From Mesostigma viride (Eukaryota > Streptophyta > Mesostigmatophyceae > Mesostigmatales > Mesostigmataceae): a stretch of DNA of 64,000 nucleotides. Within the stretch, counting starts at the first letter, position 1. Each line of letters begins with the position of its first letter. The notes beneath the pieces were generated by a model. The model was not told the DNA's origin and searched no databases. It saw only the letters and a list, made by a program, of their open reading frames with translations. Below, in pieces: positions 27,209-38,833 of the stretch. The stretch lies in NCBI GenBank assembly GCA_009746045.1, contig RPFO01000667.1:7217046-7281045 (forward strand). The letters run 5' to 3'. The position numbers and the translations under genes are program-made.

Positions 27209-28738
27209 GTGGATGGTGCCAGGCCTCCCTTTGTTCCCATGTACAGGATGGGGCCAGCTGAGATGGCAGAGCTGAAGGTGATCTTGACAGGCCTGTTGGA
27301 AGCTGGACTCATTCTTCCTGCCAATAGTCCTTTCAGCTCTGGGTGTTTGCTTGTCCCCAAGCATGATGGTGGATGGCGGTTGTGCATTGATCTGAGAGGC
27401 CTGAACAAGGTCACAGTGAAGTCCAAGTATCCCTTGCCACGGATTGATGAGCTGCTAGAGAGGACAGCTGGATCATCTTACTTCACCAAGTTTGACCTTA
27501 GACACGCGTTCTGGCAGATCAGGATAGCTACTGAGGACATTCCAAAAACTGCATTCTCCACACCCTGGGGTCAGTTCCAGTGGACTGTGATGCCCATGGG
27601 GGCCTCCAACAGCCCAGCTACTATGCAGATGTTTGTGAATGCTATCTTTGGCCATCTGACAGGGAACTCTCTGCCTCAGATCTCCCCTGATCTCAGGAAT
27701 CCCAGGTTCAAAGACATTGCCCACCTGTGTGACCCTGCAAGACCCGTGTTCAGGACCTGCGTGGTGGCCTACATGGACGACATCCTGGTGCACTCAAAGA
27801 CGTTCAAGGAGCATCTGGAGAACGTGGAGGAGGTCCTGAAGGTCATCCAGCACTACCACTTGTCTGTCAAGAGGTCTAAGGTGGAGTGGGGGCATGAAGT
27901 GGGGTTCCTAGGGTACAAGTTGAGTTCCTTGGGTATGACACCTGACAATGCTAAGATTGCTGCCATCCTTGAGTGGCCTGTGTTGCAGTCTGCACATGAT
28001 GTCAAGTCCTTCCTGGGCATGGTGGGGTGGTACAGGCGTTTTATCCCTGACATGGCTGCCATCTCCACCCCCTTGCTTGAGTTAATCAAGAAGGATGTTC
28101 AGTTTGAGTGGACAGATAGGTGTCAGCAGGCCTTTGACCTGTTGAAGCAGAAGCTCACATCCACCCCTGTGCTAGTGGGTCCCAACCCAGATCTACCTTA
28201 TCAGGTTAGGTCAGATGCCTCTCAAGGCGCCATAGGTGCTGTGCTGATGCAAGACCATGGCTATGGACCACAGCCAGTGGAGTACATGTCTAAAACCATG
28301 AGCTCAGCTGAACGTAACTACCCTGTACACGAGCAGGAGTTGCTGGGTTTAGTGGTAGCATGTCACAAGTGGGAGCATCTGTTGAAGGGAGCTCAGTTTT
28401 CTGTGGCTAGCAGTGCTACAGATGGGCTAGGGCAAGAGTCTATCACCCTGATGACTGACCACAGGCCCTTGGTGCACGTGCTAGAACAGAGTAGGATGAG
28501 TAAGAGGATGGCTGGGTGGATGGAGTACCTAGGGGGATTCTATCCTTTCTCTGTGCAGTATGTCCCAGGATCACAGAATGTGGTGCCAGACGCCCTCTCT
28601 AGAAGAAGGGATCTGATGGGAGCATTTCACGAGGATCTGGATATTTGTGCTGCCATGGTTTCTGTAGTAGAGTGTGGTGCTGTCACCAGGGCACAGGCAG
28701 CTAACCAGCAAACCTCCAAGCTGAGCCCACCCCTGTAG
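27209..28738 (+). CDS. reverse transcriptase and RNase H domains
   Basis: An open frame of 509 codons, the longest intact part of pol. RT signatures: 'GCLLVPKHDGGWRLCIDLRG', 'FTKFDLRHAFWQIRI', 'FQWTVMPMGASNSPATMQ', then YMDDILVHS near 27772, and 'VGFLGYKLSSLGM'. About 35 residues lie between 'FVNAIFGHL' and 'VVAYMDD', longer than usual for Ty3/gypsy. RNase H: 'RSDASQGAIGAVLMQD', E and D/H residues in 'HEQELLGLVVACHKWEHLL' and 'LMTDHRPLVHVLEQS'. The frame joins the upstream protease linker only through a 1-nt shift near 27185. It ends in a stop before integrase. Confidence 0.95.
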   Translation: MDGARPPFVPMYRMGPAEMAELKVILTGLLEAGLILPANSPFSSGCLLVPKHDGGWRLCIDLRGLNKVTVKSKYPLPRIDELLERTAGSSYFTKFDLRHAFWQIRIATEDIPKTAFSTPWGQFQWTVMPMGASNSPATMQMFVNAIFGHLTGNSLPQISPDLRNPRFKDIAHLCDPARPVFRTCVVAYMDDILVHSKTFKEHLENVEEVLKVIQHYHLSVKRSKVEWGHEVGFLGYKLSSLGMTPDNAKIAAILEWPVLQSAHDVKSFLGMVGWYRRFIPDMAAISTPLLELIKKDVQFEWTDRCQQAFDLLKQKLTSTPVLVGPNPDLPYQVRSDASQGAIGAVLMQDHGYGPQPVEYMSKTMSSAERNYPVHEQELLGLVVACHKWEHLLKGAQFSVASSATDGLGQESITLMTDHRPLVHVLEQSRMSKRMAGWMEYLGGFYPFSVQYVPGSQNVVPDALSRRRDLMGAFHEDLDICAAMVSVVECGAVTRAQAANQQTSKLSPPL

Positions 28739-28936
28739 AGGCTAGCTTTAGTCACGAGATGCTCATTGACCAGGGCTTGTCCCAGGGTCGACAGGCGTCC
28801 AGGGTGGGGGTCAGTCACTGCAGAGCAGTCTTAGGGAGGGTTCTGCTAGCAGCCAGCCCACTCACACTACACAACCAAGCACAGAGAATCCTAGGAGGGG
28901 AAGGGACGGCCCAGGAAGTGGATACTGGAGCCAGGG

Positions 28937-30580
28937 ATGCTGACCAAGTCTAGAGGATTGGCAGCTGAGATCAAGGGGAAGTCACGTACACCTGTGGCTG
29001 ATGTTCTGTCATCCAAGCATCTAGTCACTAGTCACCTGCAGGAGGGTGAGGTGCTGCAGCTGCAGCCTTTAGGACCTGGCAAACAGCTAGTCCTGCCTAA
29101 CCCTATGAGTATAGCCCTGCTGGACGTGATTAAGGCCTTCACTAAAACTGAGGACCTGGCCACTAAGGCCATTCAGGAAGGAAGCTTTGGTAACAGACCT
29201 GTGGAGTACTGGGAGGGAGTCCTGTATGTCCACACCCAGGATGCAGATCATGTAGTAACCAGGAAGGTCTATGTGCCAGAAATGGCCATTCCCACTGTGT
29301 TGCATTGCTTCCATGACGACGTGACTGCATGTCATCCTGGGTATGCTAAGCTTCTCCATGAAGTACAAGAGAGGTTTTGGTGGCCTGGCATGTTTCGTGA
29401 TATCAAAGCCTATGTGGCTTCCTGTGACTCATGCCAAAGGAATAAGGTTAGGACTCAGGCAGTGCCTATCTTTCCTATGGCCATGCCTATTCCCCTTCGA
29501 CCCTGGATCAGTGTGACCATGGACTTCATTTGTGGCTTGCCTGTTTCTGATGCTGGCAATGACAGGATACTAGTGGTGATGGACAGGCTGTCTAGAATGT
29601 GCCACCTCATCCCCTGCAATGCCCATCTCACAGCTGCCCAGTGTGTAGAGTTGTTCATGAAGGAGTGTACAGATTGCATGGCATGCCACGTGTAATCATC
29701 ACTGACCAGGATCCCTTGTGGATGTCTGGGTTTTGGAAGTCCTTCTTTGACATCCTAGACACTAAGTTGGCCTTTGGAGTAGCATACAGGTGTGCCAGCA
29801 CGGGGGCTGTGGAGAGGCTGAACCGTATTGTACGGGAATGCCAGAAGCACTATTGTACCCATGATAACAAGGAATGGGACAAGAAACTTCCCTTCATAGA
29901 GTTTGCCATCAACAACTCACCCCTGGCTCCTCACCAAATGTCTCCATTTGTCATTTGCCATGGCCAGTGCCCCTTGACTCCATTTGACCTGGAGTTACCT
30001 GATAGGGATGCTGAAGGCCCCTTCAGAAGACGCCTAACCTCTGTCCACCAGTTGATTGCATCCTTCCAGGAAGCTCACAGTATGGTGGCTGCTCAGATGT
30101 TGCATGCACAGGACAAGTATTTAAACAATGCTTGGCAACAGATGTTGGCTACACACACCTTTGTGGCTCCTGGTGACCTGGTGCTCTTGGAGGCTAATCG
30201 TGTGCTACCTGAAAAGGAGCAATGCAGGAAACTGCAACCCTTGTGGTTGGGACCTTACCCTGTCCTGACACCTTCCACTATGGGACTGTAGTTCAAGTCC
30301 AGGTGCCTTCCCACTGGAGGCTTAAGACTAACGTGTTTCACCTGGCCCAGCTCAAACTGTATAAACGCAATACCTTGCAGGGACGCCTTTCTGCCCATTA
30401 CCATTTGAGCTGGATACTGAGGGGGAGAGGATATATGAAGTGGAGCAGCTGGTGGCTCACAGAGTCAAAGGAAAGGGTAGGACCAAGCAGCTGCAGTTTA
30501 AGGTGCACTGGAAAGGAGAGTTAGAGTCTACTGCCACATGGCTGTGGTTGTCTGACTTGACTCACTGCCATGAGTGGTCC
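28937..30580 (+). pseudogene. integrase with C-terminal chromodomain, frame-broken
   Basis: HHCC zinc domain ('HPGYAKLLHEVQERFWWPGM' with 'CDSCQRNK'), then catalytic D in 'VTMDFICGLPV'. A 1-nt loss near 29672 shifts the frame before the second D ('IITDQDPLWMSGF') and the E ('GAVERLNRIVRE'). Further shifts near 30285 and 30420 precede the chromodomain, 30429-30580 ('YEVEQLVAHRVKGKG', 'QLQFKVHWKGELESTATW'). Chromodomain integrases direct insertion to marked chromatin. The usual HPQTDGQ before the catalytic E is replaced by RCASTGA. Confidence 0.9.
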
Positions 30581-30707
30581 AGGAGTATTGCCAAAAGAAG
30601 GGGCTCACTCTTCCTTCTTGGTATACTGAGTTGGTGAAAACCACTGCTCCCCTTCCTATATCTCAGGACTAACGAATGGTTTCTTCGTGCATGCTGTGTG
30701 GTCCCAG

Positions 30708-31553
30708 ATGGAGGAGGAGTTCACGTACCCCAACTTGGGCCTGGGCGCCACCACGGAGGAAGGGGTCACGGGTATGCATCCAGACCCCAACCCCATGAGT
30801 TATGTGGAATCCCTGTTTGACAGTATTGTCAGGCGTGACCTTAGGAGGGGTCAGCAGATGGATACCATTAACAAGCTCTTGCATTCAGTGATCTCCAAGC
30901 AGGATAAGCTACAGGAGCTTCTTCAGGGGTTGTCCTTGTCCCAGCCCCAGATGGGGAGTGGTGTTAACATAGCTCTCAGCTCCAGCAGCACTCCCATCAT
31001 TCAGATTCCTCGTCATGTGGTACCTGTCAAGAATGTGGTGGCCTATGTGGATCACAGGAAGTGCATGGGACCTTGTGAGCATTGTGAGACGCTGGCCAAG
31101 GCAGTGGCTGCCCTTAACAGGGAGGAGGGGGAAGTGAGCCCTGAGGGTTATGTGGAGGAGGTCTTGTCTCAGTTGCACACCAGCCTGTATGAGATTGGCT
31201 CTCCTTTTGTGGGCCACCTGTTGCACAGGATGTTTGCCTTGACTCCAGGACCTGAGATTGACATGAGACCTGCAGAGGGGCAGGATATGTTGACCACCTT
31301 GCCTGAGGCTTTGAAAGGAGCCTTCATGCAGTTCCAGCCAGTGAGCATGGGTGAGGCCTCCTACATGGAGTTGTTGGAGTTTTCAGTCAGCAGGGAGACT
31401 TTGACTTGGCTCCTTCTTCTTCCAGCTCGGTCAAGGGGTGCTTCCCTTTGGAGACATCCAACCTTTTCTGCAGCCCAGGGTTGCCTAAGTTACCATGGAG
31501 CTCAAGGTTCGTCTGACCCCATTGAGGGTGTTGGTGCCTTTGATAGGTGCTAA
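30708..31553 (+). CDS. extra ORF between pol and 3' LTR, unknown function
   Basis: From ATG 30708 (in frame with an upstream GTG at 30687) an uninterrupted frame of about 280 codons. It has acidic and helical character: 'NPMSYVESLFDSIVRRDLRR', a coiled-coil-like 'QMDTINKLLHSVISKQDKLQ', and a cysteine cluster CMGPCEHC near 31065. A second overlapping frame (31495-31848) carries the likely continuation ('TFLQFWWAYRSWVSRHK', 'VHMVEQFPLFGTRGKDG'), implying one more shift. It sits where env or additional ORFs occur in other elements, but no signal peptide or transmembrane segment is evident. It does not resemble gag or pol. Confidence 0.7.
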   Translation: MEEEFTYPNLGLGATTEEGVTGMHPDPNPMSYVESLFDSIVRRDLRRGQQMDTINKLLHSVISKQDKLQELLQGLSLSQPQMGSGVNIALSSSSTPIIQIPRHVVPVKNVVAYVDHRKCMGPCEHCETLAKAVAALNREEGEVSPEGYVEEVLSQLHTSLYEIGSPFVGHLLHRMFALTPGPEIDMRPAEGQDMLTTLPEALKGAFMQFQPVSMGEASYMELLEFSVSRETLTWLLLLPARSRGASLWRHPTFSAAQGCLSYHGAQGSSDPIEGVGAFDRC

Positions 31554-32225
31554 GTGGTCAGTGGTCAAGACCTTTCTCCAGTTCTGGTGGGCGTACAGGT
31601 CATGGGTGAGCAGGCACAAGACGTCTTCTACTTGGGTGATGGATCCTGAGAGCCAGTCTGTGGTGCTTCTCTCCTACCCAGGGACATGCCTGCGTTATGT
31701 TGCCCAGATGGCAGCAGGGGCTGCAGAGACGTGCATGGTGCTGCAGGTCAGCAGGAACTGGCCAGACTTGGTTCACATGGTGGAGCAGTTTCCCTTGTTT
31801 GGGACCAGGGGCAAGGATGGTGTGAATGGGGATTGGTATAGCCTGTGAAGAACAGAGCTGTGCAGGAAGAGGATGGGAAGGATGGGGGAAGAGCATGGAA
31901 GGTGCTTTGGATTGTGGTGTGAGGGGGGGATTCCAGGATGGATGATGGGGGGGGGCTCCAGTCCAGTTCTGATGTTCCAGTCCAGAGTTCCAGGTTCCAG
32001 GATGCTGAATGGAAGACCTTGTATTATGAGATGTGTTTATCTGGCTTTATAGTAGATAAGGTAGTGACTTGTTTGCTGTAGAGACCTGTGACTAGATGTT
32101 ATGAGATAGGAGGCCCTGTTTCAGGGATGTAAAAACCCATCTGCTTTTCCCAAGAGATGGTGGATTTCTGTTCAATGTTCCTCTGCCTTCAAGAGTTGGC
32201 TATTGGACCTGGGAGGTCCAGTTTT

Positions 32226-32237
32226 GAGGGGGAGATA
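32226..32237 (+). other. polypurine tract
   Basis: GAGGGGGAGATA directly precedes the 3' LTR, as needed for plus-strand priming. Confidence 0.85.
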
Positions 32238-33017
32238 TGTAACAAGCAAAAATGACTTTGTTGTTACATCCTTTGTTTTGTGAATGTTTGGCTTTTATTC
32301 GAGGACTTTTGGATCAGTATTGAGAAAGTTATGAGGTTTCTAAGACGACGGTACTTGGAGCTGATACTTTGTCAGCCAACTGATAGGAACCCTCATTGGT
32401 CGTGGCCTGATCCACGTAGGGTTGTAGTTTGTTGGCTGATACTACTGATAGGAGCCCTCATTGGTCGTGGCCTGATCCACGTGGGGTTGTAGTTTGTTAG
32501 TTGGTACTATTGAGTCTTAAATGCTCCTTTGGGACTTCAGTGCTCACGACAGATTTAGGATCTCATGGAAAGATTCTGCCAGGCTGTGTGTGGTGTTGTT
32601 CTGTTTTGTGTGACTAGGATGGATACGAAGATCTTGTATAGGATTCCATGGTTCTGATTGGTTCTCTTCAGGCTAAGGTTGGAGCAAGCTCGACAAGCAC
32701 GTCGATATCAAGGACGTGGGGTCGCCATTGTTGCTACGTTGGTTTTGATTCACCATGGTATAATAAAGCTTGGCTTTGTTGTCCAATCCATAAGAGCCCC
32801 TTGGCTATAGACGTCCTTCAGTTCCACAGAGGTCGTCTACACACGAGCTTGTCTTTGTGTCTACAAGGGGTGTGATTCCCTAAATCACGTGCTGTGGAAT
32901 TTCCATCTCAACGTTGCTCGGATACTTGAAGTTCTGCAACTCAAGAAAGCAACCCAGGTAAAAAGATCTTTCATATTGGACTGTGGATGATGATGATGAT
33001 CATTTTTAGTCGTTACA
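32238..33017 (+). repeat. 3' LTR
   Basis: 780 bp, TG...CA ends, over 99.5% identical to the 5' LTR by eye. It is followed by the CGGAC target duplicate. Confidence 0.97.
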
Positions 33018-33310
33018 CGGACCATGGTAGCTCGAGGCTGCCGCGTTAATATTTTCCGCGTTTTGGAGTCGTTCATGAACCTGCAGGACGATGAATATGC
33101 ATGAATGGAGATAGAAATGGGTAGCCTTGTTCATAGGTATATACGCTATAAGCCATACATATATATATTCTCCCGATTTCTGGCCTGCGCTGGTTGTCTC
33201 CTTGATACGTTAAGAGCGACTAGATGACCGAGACGGTGGGGCCGGAAACACGTACCTTGCTTGATCAGGGCCTGTGTTAATTCGAGCTCCGGCCGAAAGT
33301 GTCTAGTGAT
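33018..33310. repeat. dispersed repeat, right part after the retrotransposon
   Basis: CGGACCATGGTAGCTCGAGG onward matches 48031-48250 with a rearranged middle. 33168-33201 is an inverted copy of the repeat's own start (ATTCTCCCGATTTCTGGCCT then GCGCTGGTTGTCTC), so this copy is flanked by inverted ends. Confidence 0.8.
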
Positions 33311-34987
33311 CAGATCGCCTGATCCACATGACAGCATGCGGGCTACTGCGCATATTAAGGCAGTAGCACACCATGACTGTGAGGGGCACAGCAGCTAAGT
33401 TAACATTCTCCTAATACGTCTTATGTCGCATAAATCCTCAATAATGAGTGGATGACATAAACGGGGCGAGTAGAATGCAACTAACTAATTTGATCGAAGG
33501 TGACTCAACGCAGAGATGCGTCTGCCTGTGCCTGATTTCCAGTAGTGTTCAGCAGTTTGATGGACATGCAATAACACCACGTCGAAGTTACTAATTGCAA
33601 TAACTAGTGTGACATCTTTTGTGTAATTTGTCAGACATCCTTATACCTCGCTGGAGCTCAGCTTATAAAAGCAAACTGATGCTCCACTGTTGCCGCAGAT
33701 AATTTATAATCAACAATAGGAAACTCAATGCATCCTCTTCGTTCATGCAGCGTTGCCTGGGGGCACATACGACATGCTCAGAGGTAAGTCGGAAACAGTT
33801 TGGACATCTAGTCGCTCTTAGCGTAAGCCAGCCATAATTTCAATGAACAAGGCTATTTCCATCTCCATTCATATTCATAATCGTGAACGACCCGAAAACG
33901 CCGAAAAGATAACGGCAGGCTCGAGCTACCATGGTCAGGATTCTCCAGATTTCTGGCCTGCGCTGTTCATATTGATAGAAACTGCTCATGCATATTGATA
34001 GAAACTGTAGCGGTTGTTGTTGGAAATCAATCAATCCTAAGGGGTTGCTTCCCCAAGTTCTAGTCTACTGATTAGTGGTGAATTATGTGCATCAAAGCGT
34101 TGTCATCTGCAAGAGGACTTTCAATACCATGCTAGAAGTGGCGCAAATTCTCTGCTAAATCAAATGTACGCCCCGCAATTTCCTTATCACGTCCTCCCAT
34201 TGCTAACGCCTTCCTTTCCTTCAGCTAGCCCCAAGGACAGGGCCAATAGCCGCGGAGACAGTTTTGGGCAATCAAGTGCAGCAAAGGGTAGGGGAAAGGA
34301 GTTTCTTCAAAGAACCTTTACACCCGTCAGCCACTTGCAAGATGACGGCTGCGTCAAGCGCCTCACAAACTTTCGCAAATTCTAATTTCCTGCGCCAGAC
34401 TTGAGGCGTGCCTGCGGCATTGCGGCTGCCGTCGACTTAGCATTGGCGGGGGCTAGTCAATTTCTGCCACTTTTGCTTTCTCAAAACAATTATAATGTCA
34501 TCGGCGTCACGGGCCGGGAAATGTTAGGTCATGGCCACCTTCTCTGTCTGTCGATCTTGGAAACCTCATTGCCGATTCAGTTTGTCCCCGCAAAAACGCA
34601 GGAAAATGCAAACACGAAATAAACTAACAAGCACTATCGAAATCTCTTCAATCCAGCCGCCCTGCACTTTATGGTAACGATCATGGCTTCGCTAGGTTGG
34701 CCATCGGCCCGGCCCGCACATTGCGGCTTCACAAATTAATGTTGCTGCTGTAGCTGGCCTAGTGGGCGGGGTCAAATCAAGGTTAACATGGGTGCCGCAA
34801 AGGAATTTACTTCCTGGGCATGTCTCAACTGGTTCCCGTCCTTTCTGAGGGCTACAAAATACAGGTAGGTTTCCCGCCTATATGTATGTGTGTGCCTGAT
34901 AGCCGTGTTGCCGTTGTTGTTGTTGACTGTTGTTGCCCACGCCGCACATGATGGCCAGCAGGAGGGGTGACATTGAGCCAAGCTAAA
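33311..34987. other. no gene recognised
   Basis: Apart from the inverted repeat copy at 33785-33980 I see no supported coding exon or RNA gene. Short open frames lack features. Confidence 0.5.
33785..33980. repeat. inverted copy of the dispersed repeat
   Basis: The complement of this interval runs through CTGGAGAATCCTGACCATGG, TAGCTCGAGCCTGCCGTTAT, TTTCGGCGTTTTCGGGTCGT and ATTATGGCTGGCTTACG. This is the same order as at 48017-48160. Confidence 0.85.
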
Positions 34988-35320
34988 TAGGGGCCGGATC
35001 CTGCAGCCGCCGGTCCAGAATATCTGGCCCCTATTTCCATATTAGGGGCCAGTGCAGCAACCGGCACCAACTGGAGCTGGCCCCCATGTTTTCGGCCCCT
35101 ATAGGGGAGCGGGGGGCCGACTTTCATGCAGCCGTCAGCCCATAGAGTCTGGCCCCCAAATGCTACAGCATGGCGGAATTTGCAAGCAAGGCGGCCGAGT
35201 CTGCCCGCACCGCATATTTAGTGTTTTGTTGCGAACAATTCCTTGGGATTTTAGTTTCAGGCTGCCTATATATTAGCGTATTGTCAGATCGTTACCGAGG
35301 AGGGAGCCGCTCATAGTAGC

Positions 35321-35491
35321 ATGTCTGAACCGCCGGACATTGGACCGGAGGAAGGGCCTGGTCTGCAACGCGGCTGGCCAGACTTGTATTATGACCAAGA
35401 CAACCGCCGAGCCACTGCAGAATATTCTTATTTAATTCTGGGTGAGGATGGTCTATCGGTGAAATGCATAGCATGCGGTCATGACAAGCGC
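35321..35491 (+). pseudogene. ORF of outer element split by nested transposon
   Basis: 57 codons from ATG: 'MSEPPDIGPEEGPGLQ', 'WPDLYYDQDNRRATAEYSY', then 'LSVKCIACGHDKR' at the insertion point. Beyond the inner element, from 38836, the frame continues open in register to a TAA at 39196-39198. The cysteines (CIAC) with downstream 'RCHHFKHHLF' give a C-x2-C...H-x-type pattern reminiscent of BED zinc fingers, which are common in hAT-like transposases. Function is inferred only. Confidence 0.45.
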
Positions 35492-38400
35492 TTTTGACAG
35501 ATCTGTAAAGTTAGGGCCCGAAAAATACAGATGGCTAGGCGTATATGCAGATCTGTTTTTTTAATACAGATCTGTACGTAAACTCCGACGTAATGCCTTT
35601 ACGTCTTCGGGGGTCGAAGTGCAGGCCGTGCTCAGTACCTGGAAGCAAAATTCAGCCATGGCTACGAAAGCTAATAGAGGAATGTCAGCCGTATGACCTG
35701 CACACGAGGGTAATTAAGAAATCAAGCCGAAGTTAATCCTGCATCTGAGCGAGCAGAATAATTGCAAACACAACAGCAATTGTGCGACAGACCAAACAAT
35801 ATCGCCGCGTGCACTAGGCTCTGTATTCTGGTCACACCCAGATGCATTGGCTACATTGGATTAGGCGCCTTAACGAACTCAGTCGAGGGAAAACGCGAGG
35901 AGCGCCATCTAAGCAGTTGCTTGTCATGTCTATACGCCCGGGCATCTCATGATCTGTCTACCATGCACGCATTTTCCTTGGATGAATCAAACAGCTTTTG
36001 ACATTTTAATGGCGACAATGAAGTCCGGCCACGACAGTATAGCGCTGCTCAGAGCTTCGTTGTCGAGAAAGGTTTAAGAGGTGCTTTTTCCGGGCAGATA
36101 ATTTAACTCTGCCTAGATCCCGGTAGCTTTCAGCACGCGCATATTGCTTGAGGTAAGCGAGCCACGACGCCTGCAGGTGCTCCTGCCGAGGTGGAGACCT
36201 CCGAGAGCACGTGGATTAGGCTCATGCGTCAAAGCAGCATCGACCTTCATTCTCCTGGTGTGGAAGGTCACTTTTCAGGATTAACATATCTGAATGTTGA
36301 TTGCCTGTTCATTTTCCGTCAATTGAGCAGCGATTGAAACCATGAGCCATGCAAGTGTAAGGTGCAGAATTCAGTTGATGAACCCAAGCAGGTAATGTGC
36401 AAAATAGATGAACCCAAGTAATATGTGCAGATGTTTCGTCCCACTGGCTGTGTGCTATTGCATGAACCGTGTAGGCCCTTGGCGTGTACTCACTTGCTGC
36501 AACCGTGCCCACAGCTGCTTGTCAATACACGCGGCAGGCACAACGACTTTTGCCGCGAGGTGAAACATTTAACTCCCCCACGCCTTGCATTTTTCACTCT
36601 TTCTTTTCCCTATCCATCCTACCCCCCAGCACACACACACGCCCACATACATACACATGCACATAAATGTTCACACACACATGCACACACGCACGCATAC
36701 ACACATGCACACATACACACATGCACACACGCACACATGCACACATGCACACACGCACACACGCACACATACACACATGCACACATACACACATGCACAC
36801 ACGCACACATGCACACACGCACACATGCACACATACACACATGCACACACGCACACATGCACACATGCACACATGCACACACGCACGCATACACACATGC
36901 ACACATACACACATGCACACACGCACGCATACACACATGCACACATACACACATGCACACACGCACACATGTACACACGCACACACGCACACACGCACAC
37001 ACGCACACACGCACACACGCACACACGCACACACGCACACACGCACACACGCACACACGCACACACGCACACACGCACACACGCACACACGCACACACGC
37101 ACACTCGCACACTCGCACACACGCACACACGCACGCACACACGCACACACGCATACACGCACACACGCACACACATGCACACTGTGACATACACATGTAT
37201 GCACACAATATCACACACATGCACACACCCACGTGCGCACATGCACGCTAACACATGCATGCACACAAACATGTGCACACACCCACGAGCACACGTGCAC
37301 ATGCATACAAACGCACACAAACACAGGCCGACTTGCACACATGCGCCACACACATCAATCCATCACCAATAAACGGGTTGCTTGGACCCAACGACCTTCT
37401 TACTCGCCTGTCCACCCAATGTTCTGCCCATCCTCCCGCCTGCCCGCCTACAAGTCTGCCACCCGCCTATCTGCCCACCCATCTGTCAACCTGCCTGCCT
37501 GCCTGCTTGTGTGCATGCCTGCGGGCCTGCATGTGCACCTGCGCCCATGCACCTATTATGCCCCCATGGCACATACATGCAGCCTAGCTAGTTGAGTGTC
37601 TCTAGGCACGCGCACATGGGTGGCTACATGGGCATTTGCCTGTGTCTTAGGCTGGGGCGTTGGGCTGATTAGTTCAAGAGTGGGCGGGAAGACGGTGGTA
37701 TAATTGGGTGGGTAGGGACGGAGTGGATGGATGATTGGGGGGGTTGGATGCGGGTGGGACTCAAGTTAGTGTTAAGTCCAATGTTGCCTATAGCATCAAC
37801 AAAAATAAGCGAGAAAGCAGCCTAAATTCAAGGAGCCTACTTCTTGTAACATGTGCCAAACTGCAATTAATGGTTGCAGGCTCACAAGCTGCCAGATTCA
37901 TAACGCACATGGAATGAATTGCATGGTTACAGGACAAGCGTGTGGTTGGAAATCTTACAATGCCTGGCGACGTCTCTTTCATGTGCCCACTGAGAACCGC
38001 TGTTCTTCGACACAAGAAGGCTTTGGCAAGCAACGAGCTTCGGCCAGGGCCTTCATTTCAAGGAACCGTGTGTGAAGCAATAACTCAGGATTTACAAACA
38101 GAAACTATACCTAACTTTGCGACCTTCATGCAGTATGTCATGTGCATGGCTATGTAGTATGTGCCAACAATCACAACGAAAACGTGCGAAATTGCAAACA
38201 TTGCCATGGAAGGGCAGGAGCCACGCACGCAGCAAATTAAAACGGTTCGTGAACCAGATTGTCGGGCATAAAGACAGCAAAGTCTGGCCAGCAATAATGC
38301 AGTGCGATGCGAGACAAACTCGGTAAATATGGGCAGGCAGGCGCAGCTCGTCCTCAGCAGTGCTATCTAACGTGACGGCGCCTTATTTCCGCGTGCACGG

Positions 38401-38833
38401 TGCCGAACATGGCACTGGCCTGATTCCAGTTGCAGCAACGCCAGATGCCTTCCCGTCATAGAGCAGAGGCTTCACGTACGTCGCCATCGTTGGCTACCAA
38501 TCGCTATGCTTCCCGTGATAATGCACTCCGCGTCCGAACAAAATGTCGAGAAAGCAAACAATCTACACGCGAGAGAACTGGGCTGATAGCTTTTCAGTAC
38601 TGGTTTTACCGTGCCTTCAAATTCCATTAGCTTACTTAACCATGGCTGACTAATTTTAGCTAATTTACAGGTATTTGTACCACTGGCCGCACCGCCCGCA
38701 TGCATGGACGAGTCTCGAAGACGTAAGGGCATTACGTCGGAGTTTACGTACAGATCTGTAATAAAAAAACAGATCTGCATATACGCCTAGCCATCTGTAT
38801 TTTTCGGGCCCTAACTTTACAGATCTGTCAAAA
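35492..38833. mobile_element. nested DNA transposon with long terminal inverted repeats, 3.3 kb
   Basis: The left end TTTTGACAGATCTGTAAAGT runs inward through GGGCCCGAAAAATACAGATG, CTAGGCGTATATGCAGATCT and CGTAAACTCCGACGTAATGC. The same sequence is inverted at 38700-38833, so the near-perfect arms are at least 110 bp, with weaker similarity further in. Flanking GC dinucleotides (35490-35491, 38834-38835) are the only candidate target duplication. The interior contains a CA-rich microsatellite and no recognisable transposase; 37930-38075 has a coding-like stretch ('VVGNLTMPGDVSFMCPLRT') of unknown origin. Confidence 0.9.
36630..37340. repeat. CA-rich compound minisatellite ((CACACG)n / CACATGCACACA)
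   Basis: About 700 bp of alternating purine-pyrimidine repeat, starting as mixed CACACATGCACA/CACATACA blocks and resolving into pure CACACG near 36970-37110. It lies inside the nested transposon. All frames are open on both strands, so the long ORFs here are artefacts. Confidence 0.97.

Larger units (their letters stand above)
23559..33017 (+). mobile_element. Ty3/gypsy chromodomain LTR retrotransposon, full length (9.46 kb)
   Basis: LTRs at 23559-24336 and 32238-33017 begin TGTAAC and end GTTACA. A perfect 5-bp target duplication CGGAC lies at 23554-23558 and 33018-33022. A primer-binding site matching initiator-Met tRNA and a polypurine tract are present. Order is gag (coiled coil, matrix-like, CCHC knuckle), aspartic protease, RT, RNase H, integrase, chromodomain, then an extra ORF. 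Protease-RT-RH-IN order and the chromodomain place it among Ty3/gypsy chromoviruses. At least six frame breaks interrupt gag-pol although the LTRs differ at only about three positions. Confidence 0.97.

Noticed and set aside
30708..31848. Envelope-like gene in the retrotransposon
   Set aside because: Position fits, but there is no signal peptide, transmembrane segment or fusion-type motif.
36425..37372. His/Thr- and Cys/Val-rich open frames up to 315 codons
   Set aside because: Products of the CA-rich repeat inside the nested transposon, open on both strands.
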